From NCBI GenBank assembly GCA_018671245.1, contig JABHIB010000009.1, positions 1 through 34,057 on the forward strand: a stretch of 34,057 nucleotides of DNA, in the 5' to 3' direction. A program made the position numbers and the translations under genes. How positions within the stretch are numbered: position 1 is the first letter of the stretch; each line of letters opens with the position of its first letter. Positions 7,303 to 14,541 of the stretch are shown piece by piece. The notes under the pieces are model-generated. The model saw only the letters and a list, made by a program, of their open reading frames with translations, had not been told where the DNA came from and did no database searches. Source of the stretch: an archaeon. Its GTDB lineage: Archaea > Nanobdellota > Nanobdellia > SCGC-AAA011-G17 > PNOQ01.

Positions 7303-8469
7303 TCAGTTTCTATTTTTTTTCTTGTAATCTCTCTTTATTTTGTAGTCTGTTTTTATAAATTCAAATTTTGGAAGAGTTTTCTTCCTAATTTCTACTTTGT
7401 TCACTTCTATAACTTTCTTAAAATGATCTTTATCTCTCTCTGCAACTAGACTTATCGCTTTTCCTTCTTTGCCTGCTCTTGCAGTTCTTCCAATCCTGTG
7501 GATATAGAATCTCGGATCAAATGGCGAATCATAATTGTATATATGGGAAATTTCTTCCACATCCAACCCTCTAGCAAGTACATTTGTACCAACTACTATT
7601 GTTTTTTTACCTTTATTAAAATCCCTTATTATCTTATTTCTCTGTTTTTGGTCAACTCCGCTATGAAAAGAATAAACATCTAGCCCACTTAATTTCAAGT
7701 TTTTAGAAACAAAATCTACATTATTCTTAGTGTTACAAAATACTATAACTAATTTTGATTGTTCTTGCTGCAATAAATGGGTTAAAAGGGATAATTTTTG
7801 TTTTGTAGTTACCTCATAATATATCTGTTCTAGTTTAGAAGTATCTACTTTTTCTTTTGCAGCTATAGATACTGGGTTTTTCATATATTCTCCAGCTAAC
7901 TTTTTTATCTCTTTTGATTGTGTTGCTGAAAATAATAGAGTTTGAATTTTCTTTGGTAAGTGTTTCATTATCTTTTTTATTGTTGGAAAAAACCCTAACT
8001 TAGCCATAACATCTGCCTCATCTAAGATCAGAGTTGTTATCCTCTGTAAATAAATAGATTTGGTTTTTGTGTGTTCTAGTACTCTTCCAGGAGTTCCAAC
8101 AACAATATCTGCATCTTCTAAGCTTTTTACTTGCTTATTAAATGAAACTCCTCCGTAAACCGTGGCTACATTTAATCCCTTATATTCTGAAAATGTTTTG
8201 AAGACATCTGCAACTTGTTCTACAAGTTCTCGGGTTGGTACTAAAACTAATGCCTGCATTCCAAAATCTGGCTCAACCTTTTGAATTGTTCCTGCAGCAA
8301 AAGCAAGAGTCTTTCCAGAACCTGTTTTAGAACTAGCTATTACATCCTTATCTTCTAGTATCGATGGTATAGTTTTAACTTGTATACTAGTTGGTTGTTT
8401 GAAATGAGTCCCTATTAACTTAACTAATGGTTTTTCTAATAATAGATCTTCAAATTTAGTCTTATCCAT
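7303..8469 (-). CDS. DEAD-box RNA helicase, second paralogue
   Basis: This is also 388 residues. The Q motif is PTSIQVKTIP (about 26-35), motif I is SKTGSGKT (46-53) and Ia is PTRELVEQ (about 78). Motif II is DEAD (150-153) and SAT lies near 180. Domain 2 has VFCNTKNN, a TNVLARGLDV stretch and HRIGRTARAGK. The tail is basic (KRDYKKKNRN). It clearly shares ancestry with the helicase at 4412 but differs throughout, so this is an old duplication and not a recent repeat. It lies 35 nt downstream of the phosphoesterase gene on the same strand and could be its operon partner. Confidence 0.95.
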   Translation of the reverse strand: MDKTKFEDLLLEKPLVKLIGTHFKQPTSIQVKTIPSILEDKDVIASSKTGSGKTLAFAAGTIQKVEPDFGMQALVLVPTRELVEQVADVFKTFSEYKGLNVATVYGGVSFNKQVKSLEDADIVVGTPGRVLEHTKTKSIYLQRITTLILDEADVMAKLGFFPTIKKIMKHLPKKIQTLLFSATQSKEIKKLAGEYMKNPVSIAAKEKVDTSKLEQIYYEVTTKQKLSLLTHLLQQEQSKLVIVFCNTKNNVDFVSKNLKLSGLDVYSFHSGVDQKQRNKIIRDFNKGKKTIVVGTNVLARGLDVEEISHIYNYDSPFDPRFYIHRIGRTARAGKEGKAISLVAERDKDHFKKVIEVNKVEIRKKTLPKFEFIKTDYKIKRDYKKKNRN

Positions 8470-8504
8470 ATAGTTTAACTTAAATTTAGTGTTTTTAAAT
8501 GTAA

Positions 8505-9404
8505 TTAAAATGTATATTCTTCTAACTTTTTTACATTACCAATTGTACCGGTTTTCGTGTCCAAGTTGTATGAACTAACTGATTGAGGATTTCCATTTTC
8601 ATCGATATTCACTTCCATGAAAGTTCCATAATCAAACTGACGGATAGGTTCTAAAGTCCTAGGATCTAGAAGTTCAAATCTTCCCAAATTTCCAGGATTT
8701 AATATTAGTGTATCTTCTCCAGTCTTTGGATTTTGATAAACTTTTACACCTTTAACTCCACTAGGATTATTGCCATTTGGTCCTGCTTCGTGTATATGGC
8801 CGGAAAGAACTAATTTAGGTGAGTAATCTATAATGTGTTGAGTTGTTGCAGGAGTACCTACATTTTGACCGTTAAACATATCATCACAAAAACCTCTTGG
8901 AGGATTATGAATCATGCAAATATCTGATTTTTTATTAGTTAGTAGACTATATAATTCCTGGTGATCAAAGTACTCAATCTCACCCAATCTTTGTAATAAT
9001 TCTATATGTCCTGGACTTGCATCTGCACCGCCATAACCCACTACACTAGCATTTCCGAAGCTCATAGTCTTTTTATGTAAATTGCTTTCTCCGAATACTG
9101 CTTCTGAATCTTGAGTTCCATCATAATTTCCTGGCACCATTACTAAAGGTATTCCGGATTGATCGATTATTTGTTTCATTTCTCCAAGAACTTGTCTAGA
9201 ATGATCCCTTTTAGCTTGTATAAACCTCTGTTCATCCCTTCCTCTTACTAATTGTTCTAGATCATTAGAAGTGTAAGGTCTAAGTCCCATATCGCCCAAT
9301 ATAAGAATTCTATCTGCACATTGTGCTTGAGCATAATCTACGAAAGTTTCTAATGCTTCTACATCATCATGGATGTCTGAACAAATTAATAATTTTTCAA
9401 CCAT
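8505..9404 (-). CDS. Calcineurin-like metallophosphoesterase
   Basis: The 299-residue product carries the metallophosphoesterase signature in order: SDIHDDVEAL (about 9-18), LGDMG (about 37), VPGNYDGTQ (about 89; GNYD in place of GNHD), an IHNPPRG segment with a conserved His, and LSGHIHEAGP. These residues bind a dinuclear metal centre. The substrate cannot be told from sequence; relatives cleave phosphoesters of nucleotides, proteins or nucleic acids. The start at 9404 (MVEKLLICSD) is chosen over the upstream in-frame start at 9434, because AGAGGTA sits just before it. A TATA box (CTTTATAAAC region near 9440) lies upstream. The fold is intact and no membrane segment is seen. Confidence 0.9.
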   Translation of the reverse strand: MVEKLLICSDIHDDVEALETFVDYAQAQCADRILILGDMGLRPYTSNDLEQLVRGRDEQRFIQAKRDHSRQVLGEMKQIIDQSGIPLVMVPGNYDGTQDSEAVFGESNLHKKTMSFGNASVVGYGGADASPGHIELLQRLGEIEYFDHQELYSLLTNKKSDICMIHNPPRGFCDDMFNGQNVGTPATTQHIIDYSPKLVLSGHIHEAGPNGNNPSGVKGVKVYQNPKTGEDTLILNPGNLGRFELLDPRTLEPIRQFDYGTFMEVNIDENGNPQSVSSYNLDTKTGTIGNVKKLEEYTF

Positions 9405-9500
9405 TTTAGTTACCTCTTTTGTATTATCAGACAATCACTCTTTATAAACCTTTGTTTTATTAGTCCTAATGTAGTAGTAACAATATTTAGAATTAAAAAA

Positions 9501-9887
9501 TTAAAAAAGGGAATTAAAGAATAACTCTTTAATCGCCCATACCATCAAAACAATCCATATTATCAAATATAGCCAGAAATCTTTCCACATACTCTTTATT
9601 TTGAAAATTTTCAGCATTTTTCCTACATGATTTGCCATTCCAAATACTATCAATAATGCCATGAATGTCATCACTGCGAAAATTTCAACTATGGAAAACA
9701 CTTGGATCAAATAGTAAAAAACTATTGCTGCCAAAATAAGAGACATTGATTGTAGTGCTTTTGGTTTTGCATACATTTTCTTTGCCAAATCCATCCACGC
9801 ATTTGGATTTATTACTAAGTAAATCATCTTTATTACTCCTAATGCAAGAAAAATCATTGCTATAATCTCTATTGGTGTATAAGTCAT
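9501..9887 (-). CDS. Small membrane protein with four predicted helices
   Basis: The 128-residue product has hydrophobic segments at about 6-27, 46-66, 67-86 and 103-122, with basic loops (KKMYAKPK, KMLKIFKIK) between them. There are no catalytic motifs. A strong AGGAGGTG ribosome site lies about 6 nt before the ATG. The family is not recognised; a structural or transport accessory role is only a guess. Confidence 0.75.
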   Translation of the reverse strand: MTYTPIEIIAMIFLALGVIKMIYLVINPNAWMDLAKKMYAKPKALQSMSLILAAIVFYYLIQVFSIVEIFAVMTFMALLIVFGMANHVGKMLKIFKIKSMWKDFWLYLIIWIVLMVWAIKELFFNSLF

Positions 9888-9962
9888 TAGTGCACCTCCT
9901 TAAGTAGATTTTAGGATTTGTAGTATAAAAAGTTTGTTATTAAAAAAAATAAAAAAAAGGGA

Positions 9963-10154
9963 TTAGAAATTCTTTGCTACCCCTTCTTCCATTGCTTTTT
10001 CTGCGTTGTCTTTTGACATCATTGCGCACATTGTTGTTCCACAATCTGGGCATTTTCCTTTTGCCATAAATCCGCCTCTCGCAGTTTTGTTCATTGTTGG
10101 ATCTTTCATATCTTGTCCTTTTTTCTTACATTTAACACAGTATGCTTGTACCAT
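9963..10154 (-). CDS. Zinc-ribbon protein, DUF5679-like
   Basis: This 63-residue protein has CVKC (6-9) and CPDCGTTM (about 35-42), making a four-cysteine zinc ribbon. The arrangement YCVKCKKKG, a KTARGGF segment and GKCPDCGT matches the DUF5679 family, which I know from DPANN archaea and CPR bacteria; its function is unknown. The tail is helical and charged. AGGAGGTAC about 8 nt before the ATG is a strong ribosome site. The gene appears to stand alone. Confidence 0.8.
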   Translation of the reverse strand: MVQAYCVKCKKKGQDMKDPTMNKTARGGFMAKGKCPDCGTTMCAMMSKDNAEKAMEEGVAKNF

Positions 10155-10218
10155 TTTAATTGTACCTCCTCTAATTACAGCATATAAAGAGTATAAAAAT
10201 CTAACTATTTAGTAAAAT

Positions 10219-10989
10219 TTATTCTTTCAGAATTTTTTCCATGTTTATTGAGTCTTGAATTGTGTTCGGACTCTCGCAGATTATCTCGCCAGAAATTTTA
10301 TGTTTTTTCAAAGCTTTTGCTAGTTTCTTAAATTCCTTAACATCAATAGGTATGTGATTTTTTTCACCCTTTGGACCATAGTTTATTCCAGAATAATGCA
10401 TATGAAAATTCTTATGACCTATCTCTTCAATTATTTCTTCAAAATCTATCACCCCTTGATTTCTAGCCTTTAAGTGTGCAAAATCTATACAGAATGAGGT
10501 TCTCGTTTCTTTAGATAATCTTAGAGTTTCTTTTAGTGAACCAAATACACTATTCTTTCCAGTTGTTTCATGAGAGAGCTTCACATCCCATTTATTTTTC
10601 TTGATTTCTTCTTTAAGCTCAATTATATTTGACTTTATTATTTGATAACTCTCTTCTTTGTCTTTCTTCCCAAAATATCCGGCATGAAAAACAATGTCTT
10701 TTGCGCCGAGATAGTGTCCCATTTCGCATGCTCCTAAAATCCTAATTTTACTCTTTTCTATCTTCGATTTGTCTTCAGAATTTAGATTGATATAGTATGA
10801 TCCGTGTATACTTAATTGTATATTTAGTTTTTTTGCTAACTTGCCAATTCTGATTGCATCAGCTTTCTTTAAATAATTCGAATAAGTAAATGATACTTCT
10901 GCAGCATTGAAACCTAGTTTATTATATTCTTTTAAATTACTCTCTGCCTCTTTAACTCCGCCAATTCCTGCAGGACCTATTCTTAACAT
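10219..10989 (-). CDS. nfo: Endonuclease IV-like AP endonuclease (TIM barrel)
   Basis: The 256-residue product resembles endonuclease IV, which incises DNA at abasic sites using three zinc ions. Candidate metal ligands appear in the expected order: His62 (SIHGSYY), His102 (VFHAGYFG), Glu141 (LSHETTGK), Asp169 and His172 (FCIDFAH), His198 (FHMHYSG), His212 (GEKNH) and Glu239 (IICESP). The GEKNH element replaces the bacterial DRHH. This variant occurs in an archaeal branch of the family, so a sugar-isomerase-type TIM barrel is a less likely alternative. No ribosome site is evident. The gene diverges from hsp20. Confidence 0.85.
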   Translation of the reverse strand: MLRIGPAGIGGVKEAESNLKEYNKLGFNAAEVSFTYSNYLKKADAIRIGKLAKKLNIQLSIHGSYYINLNSEDKSKIEKSKIRILGACEMGHYLGAKDIVFHAGYFGKKDKEESYQIIKSNIIELKEEIKKNKWDVKLSHETTGKNSVFGSLKETLRLSKETRTSFCIDFAHLKARNQGVIDFEEIIEEIGHKNFHMHYSGINYGPKGEKNHIPIDVKEFKKLAKALKKHKISGEIICESPNTIQDSINMEKILKE

Positions 10990-11084
10990 GTTTAGGATTC
11001 AGATGATAGTGTTTTTAATAATTTCTATGTTTCAAAAGATTTAAATATATCTAAATTAAAGTTTTAATTAATTAGGTGATATTT

Positions 11085-11531
11085 ATGAAACGTGAAATCT
11101 GGGACCCATTAAAAGATATGAAAGAATTTAGAAAAGAGATGAATGATATTTTTAAGATTTATTGGAAAGAGGGAATGACCTTACCAAAGGGCATTAAGAT
11201 CAGAGAACCTTTGATTGACATAATAGACAAAAAGAAAGATTTGATTGTAATTTTTGAACTTCCAGGTATTGATAAAAATGATCTTAATTTAATTATTGAT
11301 CCTGATAGAGTAGAAATTAAAGCTAAGAAAAAAGTCGAGAAAGTTGGTAGAAATGAGAATTATTTTAGAAAAGAGAGATCGTATGGAGGATTCTACAAAG
11401 TATTTTCATTACCTGTCTATGTTAATCCTGATAAAACTAAAGTTGATTTTAATAAGGGTGTCTTAACTTTGAAACTATCTAAACTTAAAAAACAACCAAA
11501 GAAAAAAATTATTAATCTATCTGAGAAATGA
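11085..11531 (+). CDS. Small heat-shock protein (Hsp20/alpha-crystallin)
   Basis: This 148-residue ATP-independent holdase prevents aggregation of unfolded proteins. The alpha-crystallin domain covers about 45-140: PLIDIIDKKKDLIVIFELPG, then the beta strands, and the signature NKGVLTLKL near 126-134. A C-terminal basic tail (KKQPKKKIINL) carries an I-x-L-like anchor. The ATG at 11085 is chosen because AGGTGAT (about 11073-11079) gives a ribosome site; an in-frame GTG lies inside that site. An A/T-rich TATA-like region precedes it. Confidence 0.93.
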   Translation: MKREIWDPLKDMKEFRKEMNDIFKIYWKEGMTLPKGIKIREPLIDIIDKKKDLIVIFELPGIDKNDLNLIIDPDRVEIKAKKKVEKVGRNENYFRKERSYGGFYKVFSLPVYVNPDKTKVDFNKGVLTLKLSKLKKQPKKKIINLSEK

Positions 11532-11536
11532 AGAAA

Positions 11537-11740
11537 TTATTCTTCTAACTTTTTTATTTTTCTTTCTAATTCAGAAGATTCTAGATTTTCATCTATTAAA
11601 GAATTTCCTGCCTTGTATCCAGGCTTTGATTCAGGTACCATAATATCATCATAAATCTTAAACTTGGTAGATTTCCCAGTTTTTTTATCGATTATATAAT
11701 GAGGTTTGTACCTAAAATAACCAAATTGGTAGTTCTCCAT
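11537..11740 (-). CDS. Hypothetical protein, 67 residues
   Basis: This short soluble protein has an aromatic N-terminal half (YQFGYFRYKPHYII) and an acidic/basic helical C-terminus (SSELERKIKKLEE). It follows the DUF5652-like gene by 2 nt, so the two are probably co-transcribed. It converges with hsp20 across 5 nt. The family is not recognised. Confidence 0.6.
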   Translation of the reverse strand: MENYQFGYFRYKPHYIIDKKTGKSTKFKIYDDIMVPESKPGYKAGNSLIDENLESSELERKIKKLEE

Positions 11741-11742
11741 TC

Positions 11743-11940
11743 TTATCTCCTAGATTTTTTTTGAAAAAATCCTAAGTATATCATTTCTAGTATTGCTGCT
11801 GAACCCAATACTAACATTACCATGAACCAACCTTTTTGTTTGTTCCTTGCAGATTTCCACAAAGCTACACCTTTCCAAGGAATTGTCCAAAGAAGTAATA
11901 TTGTCATAAACCACGGATTTGTTATAAATTCAAATAACAT
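11743..11940 (-). CDS. Two-helix membrane protein, DUF5652-like
   Basis: The 65-residue product has a hydrophobic segment, then WKGVALWKSARNKQKGWFMV, then a second hydrophobic segment ending LEMIYLGFF. That WK.xALW..ARN.qkGWF pattern matches DUF5652, small membrane proteins of unknown role that I associate with DPANN and CPR genomes. A TGGAGGC ribosome site precedes the ATG. It is the first gene of a two-gene unit. Confidence 0.8.
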   Translation of the reverse strand: MLFEFITNPWFMTILLLWTIPWKGVALWKSARNKQKGWFMVMLVLGSAAILEMIYLGFFQKKSRR

Positions 11941-11999
11941 TTTTTTGCCTCCAATAAATATGTAGATGGTTTGAAGTTTTTAAAGTTTGTTTTTAAAAA

Positions 12000-12416
12000 T
12001 TAGTCTAATTCTAAAGCTTTTAATATGATATCTAACTTTTTATTGATTGATTCTAACTCTTTATTTGATTCACCAGATCTTTGAGATTTTGAACTCCCAT
12101 TATCTTTGAAACACTCATTACAGAAAATTGGTTTACTTGAAGTTGGCTTAAACGGAACTTCACAATTCTTTTTACATTTATCACAAACAACTTTTGTCAT
12201 TTCTATTCTATCAGAACCTCTTCTATCAGAACCTCTTCTATCAGAACCTCTTCTTCCGAAACTCCCTCTATCAGAACTTCCCCTATCAGAACCTCTTCTA
12301 CTATTATCTCTTGAACGACCTGAACCTCTTCTAGATGAATTTCTATCTTTAGTGAACTCTTCAAAAGTTTGAGATTCCCTAGAGTTTCTTCTTCCGTTCT
12401 TTTCTGTACTTACCAT
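12000..12416 (-). CDS. Arg/Ser/Gly-repeat protein with CxxC zinc ribbon
   Basis: The 138-residue product has three parts. Residues 1-72 are disordered, rich in R, G, S and D, with tandem RRGSD units (GSFGRRGSDRRGSDRRGSDR). Residues about 73-104 form a zinc ribbon: VVCDKCKKNCEVPF, then PIFCNECFK, a module common in DPANN and CPR proteins. The last 30 residues form a helix (ELESINKKLDIILKALELD). RG/RS-rich tails often bind nucleic acid, so an RNA- or ribosome-associated role is plausible. A TATA-like TTTTATAAAG about 28 nt before the ATG indicates a leaderless gene. Confidence 0.8.
   Translation of the reverse strand: MVSTEKNGRRNSRESQTFEEFTKDRNSSRRGSGRSRDNSRRGSDRGSSDRGSFGRRGSDRRGSDRRGSDRIEMTKVVCDKCKKNCEVPFKPTSSKPIFCNECFKDNGSSKSQRSGESNKELESINKKLDIILKALELD
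12211..12255. repeat. Three tandem 15-bp units coding RRGSD repeats
   Basis: TCAGAACCTCTTCTA occurs three times in a row (the third differs in its last base), and degenerate copies follow to about 12300. Each unit codes for five residues on the minus strand. Near-identical units suggest recent slippage. Confidence 0.85.
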
Positions 12417-12545
12417 TAGGTGATTTGAACAGTGTGTCCCTTTATAAAACTATGTAAAATTGGCCAAATATCGAGGTTTCCTTAAAAACTCAAAATTCGA
12501 GATAATAATACAAGTTACTATAACTTAGTAGTGAAAATATAAAGA

Positions 12546-12553
12546 TTTATATA
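12546..12553 (+). promoter_or_regulatory. TATA box of the L,D-transpeptidase gene
   Basis: TTTATATA is centred about 25 nt before the ATG at 12575 with no ribosome site between them, so transcription probably starts at the start codon. Confidence 0.6.
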
Positions 12554-12574
12554 GCCTAGATTATTAGAGATTGT

Positions 12575-13216
12575 ATGGTACAAAATTTAATTTCGAAATA
12601 TCTTGCGTATGGTTCTATAGCCTTAGCACTATCTCCATCAAGCATTTTAGGAGAAATTAAAACTGATTCTCTTGAAGATAGACTCTCACAAGCATTTAAT
12701 GAAGTCAATACTCAATTCGAATTAGATGAAGGAGAGGATGTACTAATTATTGACGGCGAGACTCAGAAGATATACTTAGTAGATGAAACCGATGGGTTTA
12801 GAATTAACAGTACATATGATATTTCTACAGGAAAACCAGGTTTTGGGAATAAATCTGGGAGCAATAAAACTCCCTTAGGAATTCATAAGATAAAAGAAAA
12901 ATATGGAGAGGATGCACTTAAAGGATCCATTTTTAAGGCAAGACGAAATACTGGAAAACTTGCAAGAATCTACACTGAAGAGTATGATTCTCCAAGAGAT
13001 TTTGTAACAAGCAGAATTATGTGGTTAGATGGCTGTGAAAATGATAATAAAAATAGTCATTCTAGATTTATTTATATTCATGGAACTCCTGAAGAAGGTT
13101 TAATTGGTAATCCTGCATCCCATGGTTGTATAAGGATGAAAAATGAGGATGTAATCGAATTGTATGAGATAGTAGATCCTGGAACTTATGTTAGTATTAT
13201 TAATTCTGAAGAATGA
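12575..13216 (+). CDS. Exported L,D-transpeptidase (YkuD domain)
   Basis: The 213-residue product has a hydrophobic N-terminal segment (about 6-26, YLAYGSIALALSPSSILG) that looks like a signal peptide or anchor. The YkuD domain follows: DVLIIDGETQKIYLVD (about 55-70), STGKPGF, NKTPLGIHKI, and the catalytic region IYIHGTP with His169, then ASHGCIRM with Cys185. YkuD enzymes form 3-3 crosslinks in bacterial peptidoglycan or attach proteins to it. Archaea do not make peptidoglycan, so the substrate is either a bacterial wall or an unknown archaeal polymer. The gene was probably acquired from bacteria, though its base composition looks like its neighbours'. All catalytic residues are present. Confidence 0.92.
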   Translation: MVQNLISKYLAYGSIALALSPSSILGEIKTDSLEDRLSQAFNEVNTQFELDEGEDVLIIDGETQKIYLVDETDGFRINSTYDISTGKPGFGNKSGSNKTPLGIHKIKEKYGEDALKGSIFKARRNTGKLARIYTEEYDSPRDFVTSRIMWLDGCENDNKNSHSRFIYIHGTPEEGLIGNPASHGCIRMKNEDVIELYEIVDPGTYVSIINSEE

Positions 13217-13222
13217 TCATAT

Positions 13223-13252
13223 GCTGGAGCCAAATGGCAGGCTGACCCCAGC
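13223..13252. other. GC-rich hairpin in a long intergenic region, possible structured RNA
   Basis: In the 332-nt gap between 13216 and 13549, GCTGG/CCAGC and AGCC/GGCT form a nine-pair stem with an 8-nt loop (AAATGGCA) and a 4-nt bulge (GACC) on the 3' side. GC-rich sequence in such an AT-rich intergenic region often marks structured RNA. No convincing C/D or H/ACA boxes or kink-turn were found. It may also be the terminator of the transpeptidase gene. Confidence 0.35.
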
Positions 13253-13303
13253 GATAAATTGCACTTTTTGGAGGCGTTATGGTTGATATTTGTATAAATT
13301 TGA

Positions 13304-13414
13304 TTAAACTAATCCTGCTTCTACCATTATGCTAGCTAACGTGATTCTTTCACCATTATACTCTTGTTCAGCAAGTTCTAAGTACCACCTTTCAATATTA
13401 TATTTTATTTCCAT
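13304..13414 (-). CDS. Possible 36-residue protein or HTH-gene remnant
   Basis: The frame runs ATG (13414) to TAA and encodes a well-formed peptide beginning MEIKYNIERWYLELAEQEYN and ending ITLASIMVEAGLV. The end resembles the first half of a helix-turn-helix (ITLxxIxxEAGVS) that then stops, so this may be a truncated regulator. A TATA-like ATATAAA about 27 nt upstream of the ATG supports a leaderless gene. It is too short to identify. The rest of the gap holds only the hairpin at 13223-13252. Confidence 0.35.
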   Translation of the reverse strand: MEIKYNIERWYLELAEQEYNGERITLASIMVEAGLV

Positions 13415-13548
13415 TGTGATATTATCTTATTTTATTTGTTTATATGTGAATTGGGAGTGTATGACAACCTGTCAAAATGTCAAAAAAAGCGAATATCTCC
13501 AAATTAGTTAAACTTTTAAGTGACTATTTTTTGAGTTTATAGGTTAAA

Positions 13549-13785
13549 ATGAATAATGCTAAAGAATATTTGGATAATCTCCTTGATGGATTGAATAAAA
13601 GCATAATAAAAGAAGATAGAGAAGCTGCTTTTTTCTATGTTAGAGAGTTTCCTTATTCAGTGATTAAATATGTAGATAGTATTTATACTGAAGACGCATC
13701 CAAACTTACAAAAGATTATTTGTTTCTTCTTGAATTATATTCACTTAAATTTGAGAAAGAAAATAATGAAACGAGACTATCTTAA
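13549..13785 (+). CDS. Hypothetical small helical protein, 78 residues
   Basis: The product (MNNAKEYLDNLLDGLNKSII...) looks all-helical and acidic, with no signal or motifs. It is followed without a gap by a second small ORF, so the two are likely co-transcribed. The family is not recognised. It lies in the accessory region between the transpeptidase and the E5-like toxin. Confidence 0.5.
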   Translation: MNNAKEYLDNLLDGLNKSIIKEDREAAFFYVREFPYSVIKYVDSIYTEDASKLTKDYLFLLELYSLKFEKENNETRLS

Positions 13786-13786
13786 A

Positions 13787-14059
13787 ATGGAAAATTATCC
13801 AAATCTAAAAGAAAACATCGAAACCTTGTTAGGAGATGTTCAAAATCTTGAACATTATAAGGCCTGGATTTATTTAGAATGTGAAAATGAAACTCCTGAA
13901 TCCAAGAGAATTTTATTAGATGTTTGTAAAAATGAAAAATATTGTAATGCATTGGGAATTAATTATGATAATTTAGATGAAAAAGATTTAAATAAAATAA
14001 AAGTGTTTTCGATATATCTTTCTAAACAAAATCCGGAAATTGTTCTTCCAAATCTGTAA
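13787..14059 (+). CDS. Hypothetical small helical protein, about 90 residues
   Basis: From the ATG at 13787, just after the previous stop, the product has 90 residues (MENYPNLKENIETLLGDVQN...). An earlier in-frame ATG at 13766 (MKRDYLK) would add seven residues and overlap the previous gene by 20 nt. Neither has a clear ribosome site. The protein is predicted helical and acidic, with two cysteines close together (LDVCKNEKYCNALG). The family is not recognised. It converges with the gene at 14061. Confidence 0.5.
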   Translation: MENYPNLKENIETLLGDVQNLEHYKAWIYLECENETPESKRILLDVCKNEKYCNALGINYDNLDEKDLNKIKVFSIYLSKQNPEIVLPNL

Positions 14060-14060
14060 A

Positions 14061-14285
14061 TTAAGCTAATCTATTAGGATCATCTATTTGTTCTTCCAGA
14101 CCTTGTGGAGCTTCTTGAGCAGCTTGCGCTTCTGCAGCTATATCAACTCCAAGTTTTTTTAGTTCTTCTGTGTGTCCTTTCATAAGTTGATCCACTATAG
14201 TTATTATTCTGTGCAATTCTTGCCTTTCCTTATATAGTGTTGATAGAGAACCTTTGTGAAATCCAATTATTTCTTCATTTGCCAT
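14061..14285 (-). CDS. Conserved-looking small coiled-coil protein in the RHH operon
   Basis: From the ATG at 14285 the product has 74 residues. The segment GFHKGSLSTLYKERQELHRI and the following helix to LKKLGVDI form one long amphipathic helix, and an Ala/Gln/Glu-rich tail follows. The ATG is chosen because GGGGGTGA ends 8 nt upstream; the GTG within that site (14297) is probably not the start. I have an impression of similar small DPANN proteins but cannot name a family. The gene lies 4 nt after the RHH gene and shares its promoter. Confidence 0.65.
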   Translation of the reverse strand: MANEEIIGFHKGSLSTLYKERQELHRIITIVDQLMKGHTEELKKLGVDIAAEAQAAQEAPQGLEEQIDDPNRLA

Positions 14286-14289
14286 TATA

Positions 14290-14439
14290 TTATTCACCCC
14301 CTTGATTAAGTTTTGAAATTTGTTTGATTATTGATTGATTTATGAAATCTTCTTCATCTGAAAACATTTTTGTCTGTTCTATTGTATTTCTTATACTATC
14401 CATTAATTGTTTTGGTAATTTTACAGTTTCAAATTCCAT
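14290..14439 (-). CDS. Ribbon-helix-helix-type small regulator, 49 residues
   Basis: The peptide begins MEFETVKLPKQLMDSIRNTI and ends FINQSIIKQISKLNQGGE. A short strand (FETVKLP) followed by two helices, with FSDEEDFI between them, is the pattern of MetJ/Arc-type RHH DNA-binding proteins, which act as dimers and often repress their own operon. GAGGGAT just before the ATG (start 14439) is the ribosome site. A palindrome lies in the leader, 25 nt upstream of the start. RHH proteins are frequent antitoxins, but the partner at 14061 does not look like a known toxin. Confidence 0.7.
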   Translation of the reverse strand: MEFETVKLPKQLMDSIRNTIEQTKMFSDEEDFINQSIIKQISKLNQGGE

Positions 14440-14463
14440 ATTATCCCTCTATTTTCTAAATTA

Positions 14464-14510
14464 TAATCCCTTAGGATTACATCCCTACTAAGAAATCAAA
14501 AGTATATAAA
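14464..14510 (-). promoter_or_regulatory. RHH operon promoter with palindromic operator
   Basis: On the minus strand TTTATATA (14503-14510) is a TATA box predicting initiation near 14480. The palindrome TAATCC-CTTA-GGATTA (14464-14479) begins at that point, between the TATA box and the start codon at 14439. This is a typical repressor position and fits autoregulation by the RHH protein. Confidence 0.5.
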
Positions 14511-14541
14511 ACATTCGCTAATTTTCTAAATAATTGAGAAA

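Noticed and set aside
4412-8469. The two 388-residue helicases as a recent duplication or flanking repeats of a mobile element
   Set aside because: They are on opposite strands and differ at most positions beyond shared DEAD-box motifs; no terminal repeats or transposase are seen.
12211-12255. CRISPR-like short repeats
   Set aside because: The 15-bp units are directly adjacent without spacers and encode amino-acid repeats in a gene.
12106-12372. Plus-strand frame with repeated LLSEP units
   Set aside because: It is the complement of the Arg/Gly/Ser repeat in the zinc-ribbon gene at 12000-12416, which has a recognisable domain and a promoter.
13201-13303. Possible C/D or H/ACA guide RNA around the GC-rich hairpin
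   Set aside because: CTGA and an AATGATCA near-match to a C box exist, but no correctly spaced C/D' and C'/D set; ATATGA after the minus-strand stem lacks a two-sided guide pocket; no kink-turn could be drawn.
13329-13511. Plus-strand frame of 60 codons in the long gap
   Set aside because: No ribosome site or promoter at leaderless distance and an unconvincing protein; the minus-strand 36-residue frame fits a TATA box better.
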